DNA of 14,286 bases from Deltaproteobacteria bacterium. Lineage in GTDB: Bacteria > Desulfobacterota > Syntrophia > Syntrophales > UBA2185. The notes beneath the pieces are model-generated. The model was not told the origin of the DNA. It searched no databases and saw nothing but the letters and a program-made list of their open reading frames with translations. Shown here piece after piece: positions 7,250 to 14,286 of this stretch; position 1 is the first letter of the stretch, and each line of letters begins with the position of its first letter. The position numbers and the translations under genes are program-made. The DNA lies in the NCBI GenBank assembly GCA_026388495.1, contig JAPLJQ010000464.1:1-14286 (forward strand). The letters are read 5' to 3'.

Positions 7250-8952
7250 GACTGAACCTCCCCGATGGCAATGGATGCTTCGATCATCGTTTTGAGTGCA
7301 TGGGGAACGCTACCGGCTCCACGGATGCGCATGTCCGCCATTACTTCTCGAATGCGCGAAGGTTTATCCTTTTTGGGTTGAGCGGAGACCACTTGTTGCC
7401 AGTACATGGGGTCACCCTTGGTCGTTGTGATAAAGTGCTTTTTCTGTGCTGATATATGGCTCTCATAGATGTGACCAAATCCGGACTCGCACAAGAGAAC
7501 CTCGACATTGGCCTGTGGGAGGATGGATATATGCTTCGCTGAATCCTCTCCTTGAAGGTATTTCTGGCACGTTTCTGCATCGGTGCGCCCCTGAACATCA
7601 CCATCGCCGACGAAGTACCAGCCGATCCCCAGCTTAGATGCCACTTTCAGGAGTAGCTCCACACCGGAATAGCGCGTATTTACGAAACGCACGCCGAGAC
7701 GATCAAGGTCGTATCCAAGTATGTCCGCAGCCTCCCTGAACACCCAGTATTCAGACTCACCCTCTCCCAGAAGCCAACATCTGGAGAAGAGAAGTTCGCC
7801 GCGGCAACTCTGGAGATGGAAATCTATCTTCAGTTGCTCTTCTGTGGTGAGCATGCCAGGTTGTATTGCTCGGACCACAACGGCACCTTTCTCGCGGCAA
7901 AAGCGGCGGATGGCGGTCAAGGGTACACGAGATAAGAGATCCCCGGAGTGTGTGGCGATGATCTTCTGACCCGCGACGGCGCCAAGTGATGCCCACAGTG
8001 ATCGCACGGCACATGGATGAAGGTGCGCCTCGGGCTCTTCGAGAGCCAGAAGAGGACGGCTCAGGGGATCGTATTGCTGGCTGAGCATTGTGGCGAAGAA
8101 AGCTTCGAAAAGAAAAATTACCGCCAAACTCTGCGTGCCTGAACCATGGCGCGCAAGTGGTAATGGCGCACCCGTTGGTGCAGTGATGTTGACTTGGGCC
8201 CTGTTCAGCAAGTCCATTATCCGAGTTGGAAGAGCTTCGATGTCCACAGCACCTCCTTTACCGATCGCCATTATCTCCTGCACCTTCGCAAGGTGCGTCT
8301 TTACTGCCTGGAGCGGTGCGTGGGCCTTGAGCACCTCATTGTTCAGCAAATTTATCTCCGCCTGAAGGCGTTCACGGATGTCGTCGGGGATACCGGGATT
8401 CCTAAGGAACGGCGACCAAAAAGCCGATCGACCGTGAAATTCCCTTGCGGCATCTCGAAGCGCCGACAGGTAGAAAACGGGGGTTAGTTGTAGGAAGGTG
8501 GTCAGCAATTGTGGACGTTTTGTTTTGGGCCCAAGAGGATTGCTGTTGGTATCAAGGAAGTCCCAATCGGAACTGAAATCCTTGAGTGCGGGATCAAAAC
8601 CGCTGCTTATGCGCAAGATGATGTGTCGGACATTCCCGTCGTCGAACACGACAACGTCACCCAGCGCCTGCACGAGATCATCTGGCTCGTTCTCATCCAA
8701 AACAAAATTTAGAATAATGGCCAGGACCCCAGTCTGTTCGGGCTCTGTTTTGTTGGAAGATAGGTGATAATCGTAGTCCTCAAGCCCGCCACCACGACGT
8801 GTGGCTGTACGTGACAAGCAAAGACGTATCGCATCGAGGAAGCTTGTTTTGCCGGAGTTGTTCTCTCCGATCAGAACCGTGGTGGGCATTAAATCCACCT
8901 CGACATCACGAAAGCATCTGAAGTTCTTGATCTGAACTTTCTTCAGTATCAT
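7246..8952 (-). CDS. gajA: OLD-family ATPase-TOPRIM endonuclease, GajA-like (Gabija)
   Basis: This 568-aa protein has an SMC/ABC-like ATPase followed by a TOPRIM nuclease. The ATPase shows the N-terminal KNFRCFRDVEVDL strand region at 9-21, Walker A GENNSGKTS at 29-37, the signature HGSGTQS near 269-275, Walker B LLALEEPEAHLHP at 301-313 and ATHS at 333-336. The TOPRIM part has the acidic GEGESE (E397, E401) and VGDGDVQG (D450, D452) metal-binding sites. GajA of Gabija is a sequence-specific DNA nicking enzyme held off by NTPs; its length (about 580 aa) matches. The start follows AGGGAGAG by eight nt and lies 30 nt after the methyltransferase stop. It overlaps the helicase gene by four nt. 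A lone OLD class 2 nuclease is the alternative, but the adjacent UvrD favours Gabija. Confidence 0.9.
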   Translation of the reverse strand: MILKKVQIKNFRCFRDVEVDLMPTTVLIGENNSGKTSFLDAIRLCLSRTATRRGGGLEDYDYHLSSNKTEPEQTGVLAIILNFVLDENEPDDLVQALGDVVVFDDGNVRHIILRISSGFDPALKDFSSDWDFLDTNSNPLGPKTKRPQLLTTFLQLTPVFYLSALRDAAREFHGRSAFWSPFLRNPGIPDDIRERLQAEINLLNNEVLKAHAPLQAVKTHLAKVQEIMAIGKGGAVDIEALPTRIMDLLNRAQVNITAPTGAPLPLARHGSGTQSLAVIFLFEAFFATMLSQQYDPLSRPLLALEEPEAHLHPCAVRSLWASLGAVAGQKIIATHSGDLLSRVPLTAIRRFCREKGAVVVRAIQPGMLTTEEQLKIDFHLQSCRGELLFSRCWLLGEGESEYWVFREAADILGYDLDRLGVRFVNTRYSGVELLLKVASKLGIGWYFVGDGDVQGRTDAETCQKYLQGEDSAKHISILPQANVEVLLCESGFGHIYESHISAQKKHFITTTKGDPMYWQQVVSAQPKKDKPSRIREVMADMRIRGAGSVPHALKTMIEASIAIGEVQS

Positions 8953-8982
8953 GTTATCAACTCTCCCTATGATCGCAGCAAG

Positions 8983-11844
8983 TCAATTCTCTACCCCCGA
9001 GCGGGTAAGCGCCTGGTCGTACCACATGAGGAGCTTCGGGTCTTCCTGGAGGACGTTTTCCGGGATCTTCTTGGCTACCTCGATAATGGTGCGGTAACCA
9101 TCTTCTGATTTATCCTGCCATGCCTTTTTGAACCCGGCGCGGACGGCCTCGAGACGGAAAACCTTCAGGCGCTTCTGGCTGGACGTCCGGTACTCCTCGA
9201 ACTCCTTAAGCAGCGACCTCTCGCGCAGCTTCTCCAGATCGCCGGCCTTATTCGGGTCGGGCACGAACCATCGGTCCTTGCCCTTGGCGCGGAGGCTCTC
9301 ATCGTCCTTAGGCAGGTTACGCAGTTCCTTGAAGTTCGTGGAGAGGTAGCTGTGAATCTGGCTTGGCACCTCACTATTGCCGTCGTAACGTAGGAAGTTC
9401 TGCTCCAACAGTTCCGACAGCTCCATGGGTTTTTCGTGCTTCTGCCAGCCGCCTTGAGTCTCACGCATGAACTGCGGCTGGAGTTCCTGAAAGGTCTGCG
9501 GCTTTCTGACGATTTGCTGCTTGAGCCATTGGATGGCGGATGCTTCGTCGGACACGAAGAGGTCAAGCTGCAGCAGTTCACGCGATGTCATCCGCTTGCG
9601 CTCGTATTCAGCAACCTGATCCGTCAGGAAGTACATGCTATCGCGCTCGGGGAAGCGCTGGGCCAGTCCCTGGTAAAAGTCGCCTGCCGAGAGGGGCACG
9701 CTGACTCCGCGCTGAACGTGGAAAGCCACCATGCGGTCGAACAACAGAACTTGTTGTCGCTCCGCTATCATTTGTCCGAACCCGCCCTTGACAATGAACA
9801 CGGGAAGCTGCCGAAGGTGGGTTCGGATAAAATCCCACATCCCTTCTTCGGTACCAGCCTGGAGTTGGAATCGCTTTTCGAGACCGCCGTTCGGTTTGTA
9901 TGCGGAGATGACAAGGTCCTTGTCGACTGCCTTGGCATGCATCTGCTTCTTGGTCTTCATCCCCTTATCAAGCATGCTGACGTCAGCGATGATGAAACCG
10001 GCGCGCCCCATAGCCTCCTGTATCGCGGTCCAAACGGCGTTCTTGGAATTGTGAAACTCAACCGTAACCCACCGGCCTGGCTTGAGGACGCGATAGACCT
10101 GTTTCAGGCAGTCCGTCATCATGTTCGTGTAGACGGCCAAATCTTTCCGTTGCTTTCCGCTGACAACGGCATCCTGACCCGAGCTTGTGAATACGCGAAG
10201 CCACGCCTCCCACAAAAAATTCAACTCGGCATAGGGTAAGTTGTCGCCGAAGGGAGGATCGATGAACACGTAATCAACGGAGCTATCCGGGATCAGCACG
10301 GAGGAGAGAGACTGTGTGGTTATGGCTACCGCAGAGCCGCCCTTTGGAATTGCACTACCAAATCTCTTGATCTTGCCGGTCAATATATAGGTCGGGCTCG
10401 GTTCACTGACTGTTGATCCGATGTAGAGGGTACCGCTCAGAGCGCGGTTAACTTGGGAATAAGCATTCTTTAAGAACCTATTACGGCGCGTAAAGCTCAC
10501 AACGACGCTCTGCAACGTGAACCGCCAGAGCCGCTTCATCTCCTCTTTGGGCAGGTCATCAGCCATTTGCCACAACAGAGAGAACGCGACGAGCTGGCGC
10601 GGCAGATGAAAATCGTGTGCTCGGCTGATCCCCTCGTGATATCCGCGATAGAGGTCGCCCCATTCTTCCCCCTCCGGTACAAACATCATCAATTCCGTCG
10701 GGTACTCGATGGACTCGATCAGCCTTTCGATTTTCTCAAGGGAGGCGAGATCATCCTTGTCGGGTTTCTTGCTCTTCTTCGTTCCCTGGTGCTGGTATCG
10801 AATCGCTACCGGACGCAAGACCTGACGCGTCCGGGTCACCTTTAACACCTTGTCGTAGTAGGTGGTTGTGCGTCTGACGAGATCGCGCTTGGAAACCTCT
10901 GCCGAGCAATGTGGACAAGTGGGCTGATCCTCAATCGTTCCTGACGCCTCATCATAGGCCAAGTCCCAGAACTCCAATTCTCCGGCGCAATGGGGGCAGG
11001 AAAAGATGTCCGACCAAATGGTGAAGTCAATCGGACAGGTCGCGCCTGTCTTGGGGTCCCTCGTCTCATACATCCATCCGTATTCGCGGTTGAATTTGTC
11101 CAGAAGCTTCCTCGCAAGTCGCGTGAACCCCTCCGAATCAGTTGTCACATTGTAACCAGCGCCTATCAATGTTGCAGCGGGTGAGAGGTCGTTCAGAACA
11201 GCAAATCGGTCCCCGCATCGAGAGATTGTCTGCTTGTCTTCATCCAGGATGCTTCCATCCTCTGTCAGTGTATAACCGAGAGATGCAATTGCGCTTCGGT
11301 CTCCACATAGCTGCGCGGCTACCCCGGTCATCCCCGTCCCACAAAACCCGTCAAAGACCACATCCCCCGGCTCGGTGTAATGCAGGATGTACCGCATGAT
11401 GGCTTTGTGCGGCACCTTGGTGTGGTAGGAGTGGGCGTTGTAGATCGGGTCGTTCTTACCCTCGCTCACATCCGCGGCGAACGGCTCGCGGCTGTAAGGT
11501 ATGCTCGGGTCGAAGGGCTTGCCATAGTGCTTGATGAAGTCCGCGATGAAGGGGTTCGGGCAAGCGGTGTAGTACGGCGGGTCGGACAGCGCCAGGATGT
11601 CCTCGTCCGCGCCGATGGGGAACCCCTCGATCTTTCGGAACTCGGGGTCCTTCAGCTTCTCGCGCAGCTTCTCCAAGAAGTGTTTCCACCGCTCCTCGTC
11701 ATTGAGAAAAGTCATGCCAAGGCAATCTACCTGCTTGCTCCGCTGCTCCTCAAGTTCCTCTTCATAGGACTTTTCCCATATGTCCTGCTGATTCTCGTAA
11801 AAAAGCTTCCTCGTGCAGTGATCACTGTCCTTGTTATGTGTCAT
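8983..11844 (-). CDS. Large DNA methyltransferase, probable BREX PglXI-type
   Basis: This 953-aa protein should transfer a methyl group from SAM to an exocyclic amino group of DNA (N6-adenine or N4-cytosine). The SAM-binding motif I is FDGFCGTGMTG at 164-174, preceded by a KVPHKAIMRYIL helix as in beta-class enzymes. Two candidate catalytic motifs are present: SDPPYY at 87-92 and IDPPFGD at 528-534, the latter followed by NFLWEAWL and VLKPGRW. A four-cysteine zinc ribbon (C283, C286, C310, C313) interrupts the domain. The C-terminal 300 residues, with WFVPDPNKAGDLEKLRERSLL near 859-879, probably recognise DNA or partners. It lacks the long type 1 PglX layout and lies ahead of PglZ, as PglXI does in type 3 BREX. 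Its ATG is 10 nt after the Argonaute stop with a weak ribosome site, suggesting coupling. Confidence 0.88.
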   Translation of the reverse strand: MTHNKDSDHCTRKLFYENQQDIWEKSYEEELEEQRSKQVDCLGMTFLNDEERWKHFLEKLREKLKDPEFRKIEGFPIGADEDILALSDPPYYTACPNPFIADFIKHYGKPFDPSIPYSREPFAADVSEGKNDPIYNAHSYHTKVPHKAIMRYILHYTEPGDVVFDGFCGTGMTGVAAQLCGDRSAIASLGYTLTEDGSILDEDKQTISRCGDRFAVLNDLSPAATLIGAGYNVTTDSEGFTRLARKLLDKFNREYGWMYETRDPKTGATCPIDFTIWSDIFSCPHCAGELEFWDLAYDEASGTIEDQPTCPHCSAEVSKRDLVRRTTTYYDKVLKVTRTRQVLRPVAIRYQHQGTKKSKKPDKDDLASLEKIERLIESIEYPTELMMFVPEGEEWGDLYRGYHEGISRAHDFHLPRQLVAFSLLWQMADDLPKEEMKRLWRFTLQSVVVSFTRRNRFLKNAYSQVNRALSGTLYIGSTVSEPSPTYILTGKIKRFGSAIPKGGSAVAITTQSLSSVLIPDSSVDYVFIDPPFGDNLPYAELNFLWEAWLRVFTSSGQDAVVSGKQRKDLAVYTNMMTDCLKQVYRVLKPGRWVTVEFHNSKNAVWTAIQEAMGRAGFIIADVSMLDKGMKTKKQMHAKAVDKDLVISAYKPNGGLEKRFQLQAGTEEGMWDFIRTHLRQLPVFIVKGGFGQMIAERQQVLLFDRMVAFHVQRGVSVPLSAGDFYQGLAQRFPERDSMYFLTDQVAEYERKRMTSRELLQLDLFVSDEASAIQWLKQQIVRKPQTFQELQPQFMRETQGGWQKHEKPMELSELLEQNFLRYDGNSEVPSQIHSYLSTNFKELRNLPKDDESLRAKGKDRWFVPDPNKAGDLEKLRERSLLKEFEEYRTSSQKRLKVFRLEAVRAGFKKAWQDKSEDGYRTIIEVAKKIPENVLQEDPKLLMWYDQALTRSGVEN

Positions 11845-11854
11845 AGTTTATTGC

Positions 11855-13363
11855 TCAGATGTAGAATTTGAACTTTCGGCTGGGATCCTTGACCGTCGGG
11901 TTGGAAACAAGGATTTCACCGATAGCGTTTGAAAACCCAACGGTAACTGGTTGCGACTCCCCGAGACGACAAGCGTTGTAGTTGAGCTTTGTCAGCCCGA
12001 GTATGTCTCGCGCGACCTGAGCAATGTCAGCTTTACCATGCTGCACATTTATCCGGAGTGGAGCTGGCACCTCCCAACCATCGTACGTGCCCAGGCGCGG
12101 TGAGAACCCCGAAGCCCACAGATAGCAGCTGCGATCACCTGTCAACCAGCATGTCCCGCGAAGAACCGGCCGTGTTCCCTCCCGGAAAACCCGCACACCG
12201 CCTGGAGGTTCCTTGCGGACGCGAATGCCAACAAGCGATATGTCACTTGGGCATGCGGCCTGAAACCCTTCGAATTCCTCAGTATCAATCGTAGAGCGAC
12301 AATGCAGAAAGACCTCGCGGAGAGGCTTCCCTCCCAATTCACCATATGACTGTAATGCCTGCTTAAGCAGGTTCGTAGCCGCTTGTTTGGAGATGTGATA
12401 CTCCTTCGTCTGTGGTGAATACCAAGGCCCATACTCTCCCATAAACACCATGCCGTCACCGTCGTCGAGGAACATCTGGGCGGCGCAGCATGCTGTCCGC
12501 TGTCCTTTATCATTCTCGGCACGGCGATATGCCATGCCAATATAACAGACACCATCTCGGGCTGACGCGAGCCGCCAAGGCTTCCCGCCGGATTTGTAGT
12601 AGACAGCGAGACTAAGATTCCATGCGCGATCGCTCAATGGGGTCAATCCGCGTTCACCAGGGATATTGGTATCGTGCAGGCGTAGAGTTGATTCCCGAAC
12701 AATCTGAATAGGCTTCCCTAAACCCATGGCGCGTGCCTTGATCTGCCGTCGGAAATCGACCGAGAACTGGTAGTGAATAGGATCGTAGGAATAGAATAGA
12801 TCTATTTGACCTCTGGCCCTGATTCGTTTCTGCTTAGACTTGAGACTAAACCCTGTCCCTTCTGCAACGCGGGACTTCGGGCGGCAATTGAGATAGACGA
12901 TGTCCGGGACCACGCAGATGATCACGGTCACATCCTCATCGCGTGCCACTATGCGCTCTATTCCATGGAGATAGGCATCAACGACGCTTCCTGCACGTTT
13001 GTTTGCATCCCTATCAACCACTGCTCGGTGCAATGCATCAGCGTCAAGTTCGAACTTACTTGTTGACCTGGTTGGCCATTGAGCGCCGAATGCAGCTTCA
13101 AATCCAGGAAAGATTGGCCAGAGCCGACGAGCCAGGTCCTTGTCCTCGTCAAGTACGGGCGCGCTGATTCGCGTAGCAAACTGAGCAAACGCCTTGGTGC
13201 CTTCCGCCGTGCCGACAAGGCCGTATGAGATACTCGCCGGGTGTGATGGAAGGTCGGCGTCAAAGGGCCCGAAAATCGAGAGCCCATCGCGTGGGTGAAC
13301 AACACGCTGACCGTACCGGAACTCAAGGAACGGTTCGGGAAGGATAACAATCTGATCATCCAT
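11855..13363 (-). CDS. Short prokaryotic Argonaute (MID-PIWI), catalytically inactive
   Basis: This 502-aa protein is a short pAgo, consisting of MID and PIWI domains with no N or PAZ domain. The N-terminus has the family motif EPFLEFRYG and HPRDGLSIFGPFD. The MID nucleotide-binding part is around 190-230 (DFRRQIKARAMGLGKPIQIVRESTL). The PIWI part has VCYIGMAYRR near 272-281, HCRSTIDTEEFEGF near 354-367, GLTKLNYNACR near 456-466 and C-terminal KFKFYI. The aspartates of the DEDX tetrad are missing at the first and third sites, so it should bind guide and target without cutting. Such proteins form heterodimers with APAZ-effector partners that kill or stall infected cells. ATG 13363 is chosen over 13417: AGGAG lies seven nt upstream and family homology starts there. 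It overlaps the APAZ gene by eight nt. Confidence 0.92.
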   Translation of the reverse strand: MDDQIVILPEPFLEFRYGQRVVHPRDGLSIFGPFDADLPSHPASISYGLVGTAEGTKAFAQFATRISAPVLDEDKDLARRLWPIFPGFEAAFGAQWPTRSTSKFELDADALHRAVVDRDANKRAGSVVDAYLHGIERIVARDEDVTVIICVVPDIVYLNCRPKSRVAEGTGFSLKSKQKRIRARGQIDLFYSYDPIHYQFSVDFRRQIKARAMGLGKPIQIVRESTLRLHDTNIPGERGLTPLSDRAWNLSLAVYYKSGGKPWRLASARDGVCYIGMAYRRAENDKGQRTACCAAQMFLDDGDGMVFMGEYGPWYSPQTKEYHISKQAATNLLKQALQSYGELGGKPLREVFLHCRSTIDTEEFEGFQAACPSDISLVGIRVRKEPPGGVRVFREGTRPVLRGTCWLTGDRSCYLWASGFSPRLGTYDGWEVPAPLRINVQHGKADIAQVARDILGLTKLNYNACRLGESQPVTVGFSNAIGEILVSNPTVKDPSRKFKFYI

Positions 13364-14286
13364 CTTCGGACTCCTGTTTGCTATCATCATAGTCATCGAA
13401 GTCACTTTTCCCATCATCGACGTCTTCGTCGATCACTTCAACATCGGCATCTGTGATTACTATGGGTCTAAGAATTGACTCATCGATGCCTTGTTTGGCT
13501 GACAAAATCAACGGTTCTGACGTTATGCAGAAAGATCCATTTGCCGTACGCAGTACTTCGCAACCTGCTTGGCCTTGACAGAGCCACTCCACGACTGCCA
13601 TGAATCGAGAAAACCACTCGTGATTCCACCAGTTCCGGCATATCCGTTTTCGCCGCGATATGACTTTAGACCCTTCCAGTGGGCAACCATTCAGGTCTGT
13701 CAGGTGAAGACTAATAGAGACACGAACCATCAGTTGCCCAAGATCCGCTATCAAGCGAAAATTCGGTGCAAGGTGGTATTTGATTCGCTCTCTGTGCTCG
13801 CCTGATCTGAACGTTCTTTCTCCTATAGCACTGACATAGGTCTTCTTGCCGCCATATGTTGTGAATCGCAGGTGGTTCTCAGGCAAAAGTCCCTCGGGAA
13901 AATACGGGAGCGAGGACTTCGGGACAAGCTTCATACCTCCCTGCAGGCACTTGACGATAATGGCCTTACGTAGGATAGCAAGAGCAAGGTCTTCCATTCT
14001 AAGTCCGTCGAATTCGGGAACCTCTTGCCAAGAGACGGCCGTGGCAGAACGAACTGGCACATTCAGGTCAACCCCTGGCGGGCCAAATGCCCATATAACC
14101 ATGGAGTTAGTAGGGCTGAAGAACGGCCAGTGCTCAGCGAGCTTCGGCAGAATAAGCTTTTCTTGGAGCTCGAATTTATGTAGAACGGTAGGCAGTTCCG
14201 TTACCGGCAGCACGTTCGCCCGGAGCGTCTCCTCTCTTTCCGATGGTTTAGCATGGACGGCCATCCAGTCTTGGACGTTGGCTCGA
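13356..14286 (-). CDS. APAZ-domain partner of short Argonaute, N-terminal effector domain cut by window edge
   Basis: The frame is open to the right edge, giving 309 visible residues ending at 13356. An ATG at 14264 exists, but the frame continues upstream (RANVQDW) and no ribosome site precedes it, so I treat the gene as partial. The visible part resembles the APAZ domain that replaces N-PAZ for short Argonautes: PYFPEGLLPENHLRFTTYGG, then KYHLAPNFRLIADLG, then RRKRICRNWWNHEWFSRF, followed by EWLCQGQ. It wraps around the Argonaute in the heterodimer. In known systems the N-terminal domain is the effector: TIR or Sir2 (NAD depletion) or a DREN-type nuclease. It cannot be seen here. The tail is strongly acidic (about 30 residues rich in D and E) and overlaps the Argonaute start by eight nt. 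Confidence 0.82.
   Translation of the reverse strand, partial: RANVQDWMAVHAKPSEREETLRANVLPVTELPTVLHKFELQEKLILPKLAEHWPFFSPTNSMVIWAFGPPGVDLNVPVRSATAVSWQEVPEFDGLRMEDLALAILRKAIIVKCLQGGMKLVPKSSLPYFPEGLLPENHLRFTTYGGKKTYVSAIGERTFRSGEHRERIKYHLAPNFRLIADLGQLMVRVSISLHLTDLNGCPLEGSKVISRRKRICRNWWNHEWFSRFMAVVEWLCQGQAGCEVLRTANGSFCITSEPLILSAKQGIDESILRPIVITDADVEVIDEDVDDGKSDFDDYDDSKQESEDG
13371..13375 (-). promoter_or_regulatory. Ribosome binding site AGGAG that decides the Argonaute start
   Basis: AGGAG on the minus strand lies seven nt before ATG 13363 and inside the 3' end of the APAZ gene. The in-frame ATG at 13417 has no comparable site and would add 18 residues unlike any Argonaute. Confidence 0.65.

Noticed and set aside
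9436..10239. 267-codon plus-strand frame
   Set aside because: It is antisense to the methyltransferase across its second DPP motif region and has no family motif.
13364..13417. Upstream ATG at 13417 as the Argonaute start
   Set aside because: The extra 18 residues (many Met and Ser) do not resemble an Argonaute N-terminus, and the AGGAG site matches ATG 13363.
1..14286. CRISPR array, tRNA, rRNA, insertion sequence or integrase
   Set aside because: No regularly spaced repeats, cloverleaf, transposase or integrase motif was seen on either strand.

Overview
The window looks like a bacterial chromosome segment: a housekeeping-type pair of genes at the left end and a dense anti-phage defence operon filling the rest. 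All supported genes are on the minus strand, so transcription runs from right to left. Codon use looks moderately GC-rich. The two-domain zinc-ribbon thioredoxin and general gene style would suit a Proteobacterium or Desulfobacterota-like anaerobe, but no gene here fixes the taxonomy.

Left end (1-1783): an Amidohydrolase_3 (YtcJ-like) metal-dependent hydrolase runs off the window edge and is preceded by a Trx2-type thioredoxin with two tandem zinc ribbons. A good sigma70 promoter lies just upstream of the thioredoxin. A 588-nt gene-free stretch (1784-2371) separates this pair from the defence operon. It holds a compact stem-loop element and a perfect 16-bp palindrome.

Defence operon (14286 down to 2372), in order of transcription: an APAZ-domain protein whose N-terminal effector domain lies beyond the right edge; a short, catalytically dead prokaryotic Argonaute (MID-PIWI); a 953-aa DNA methyltransferase; an OLD-family ATPase-TOPRIM nuclease (GajA-like); a UvrD-family helicase (GajB-like); a 70-aa ORF that looks like a remnant of a larger helicase gene; a PglZ phosphatase-superfamily protein; and a 252-aa protein. 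Most junctions overlap by 4-8 nt or are only a few nt apart, so the set is probably one transcript with translational coupling.

From memory of published operon orders, methyltransferase - (helicase) - PglZ - small protein matches the 3' half of type 3 BREX (pglXI-brxHII-pglZ-brxA). Here a complete Gabija-like pair sits between the methyltransferase and the helicase remnant, and a short-Argonaute/APAZ pair sits directly upstream. The BREX ATPase BrxC and the small protein BrxF are not in the window, and BrxHII appears reduced to about 70 codons. The most interesting possibility is a hybrid defence locus in which BREX-type methylation and PglZ, a Gabija nuclease-helicase and a short-pAgo abortive-infection module are made together. 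Family assignments come from recognised motifs; the BREX subtype, the helicase-remnant reading and any functional cooperation are inference.
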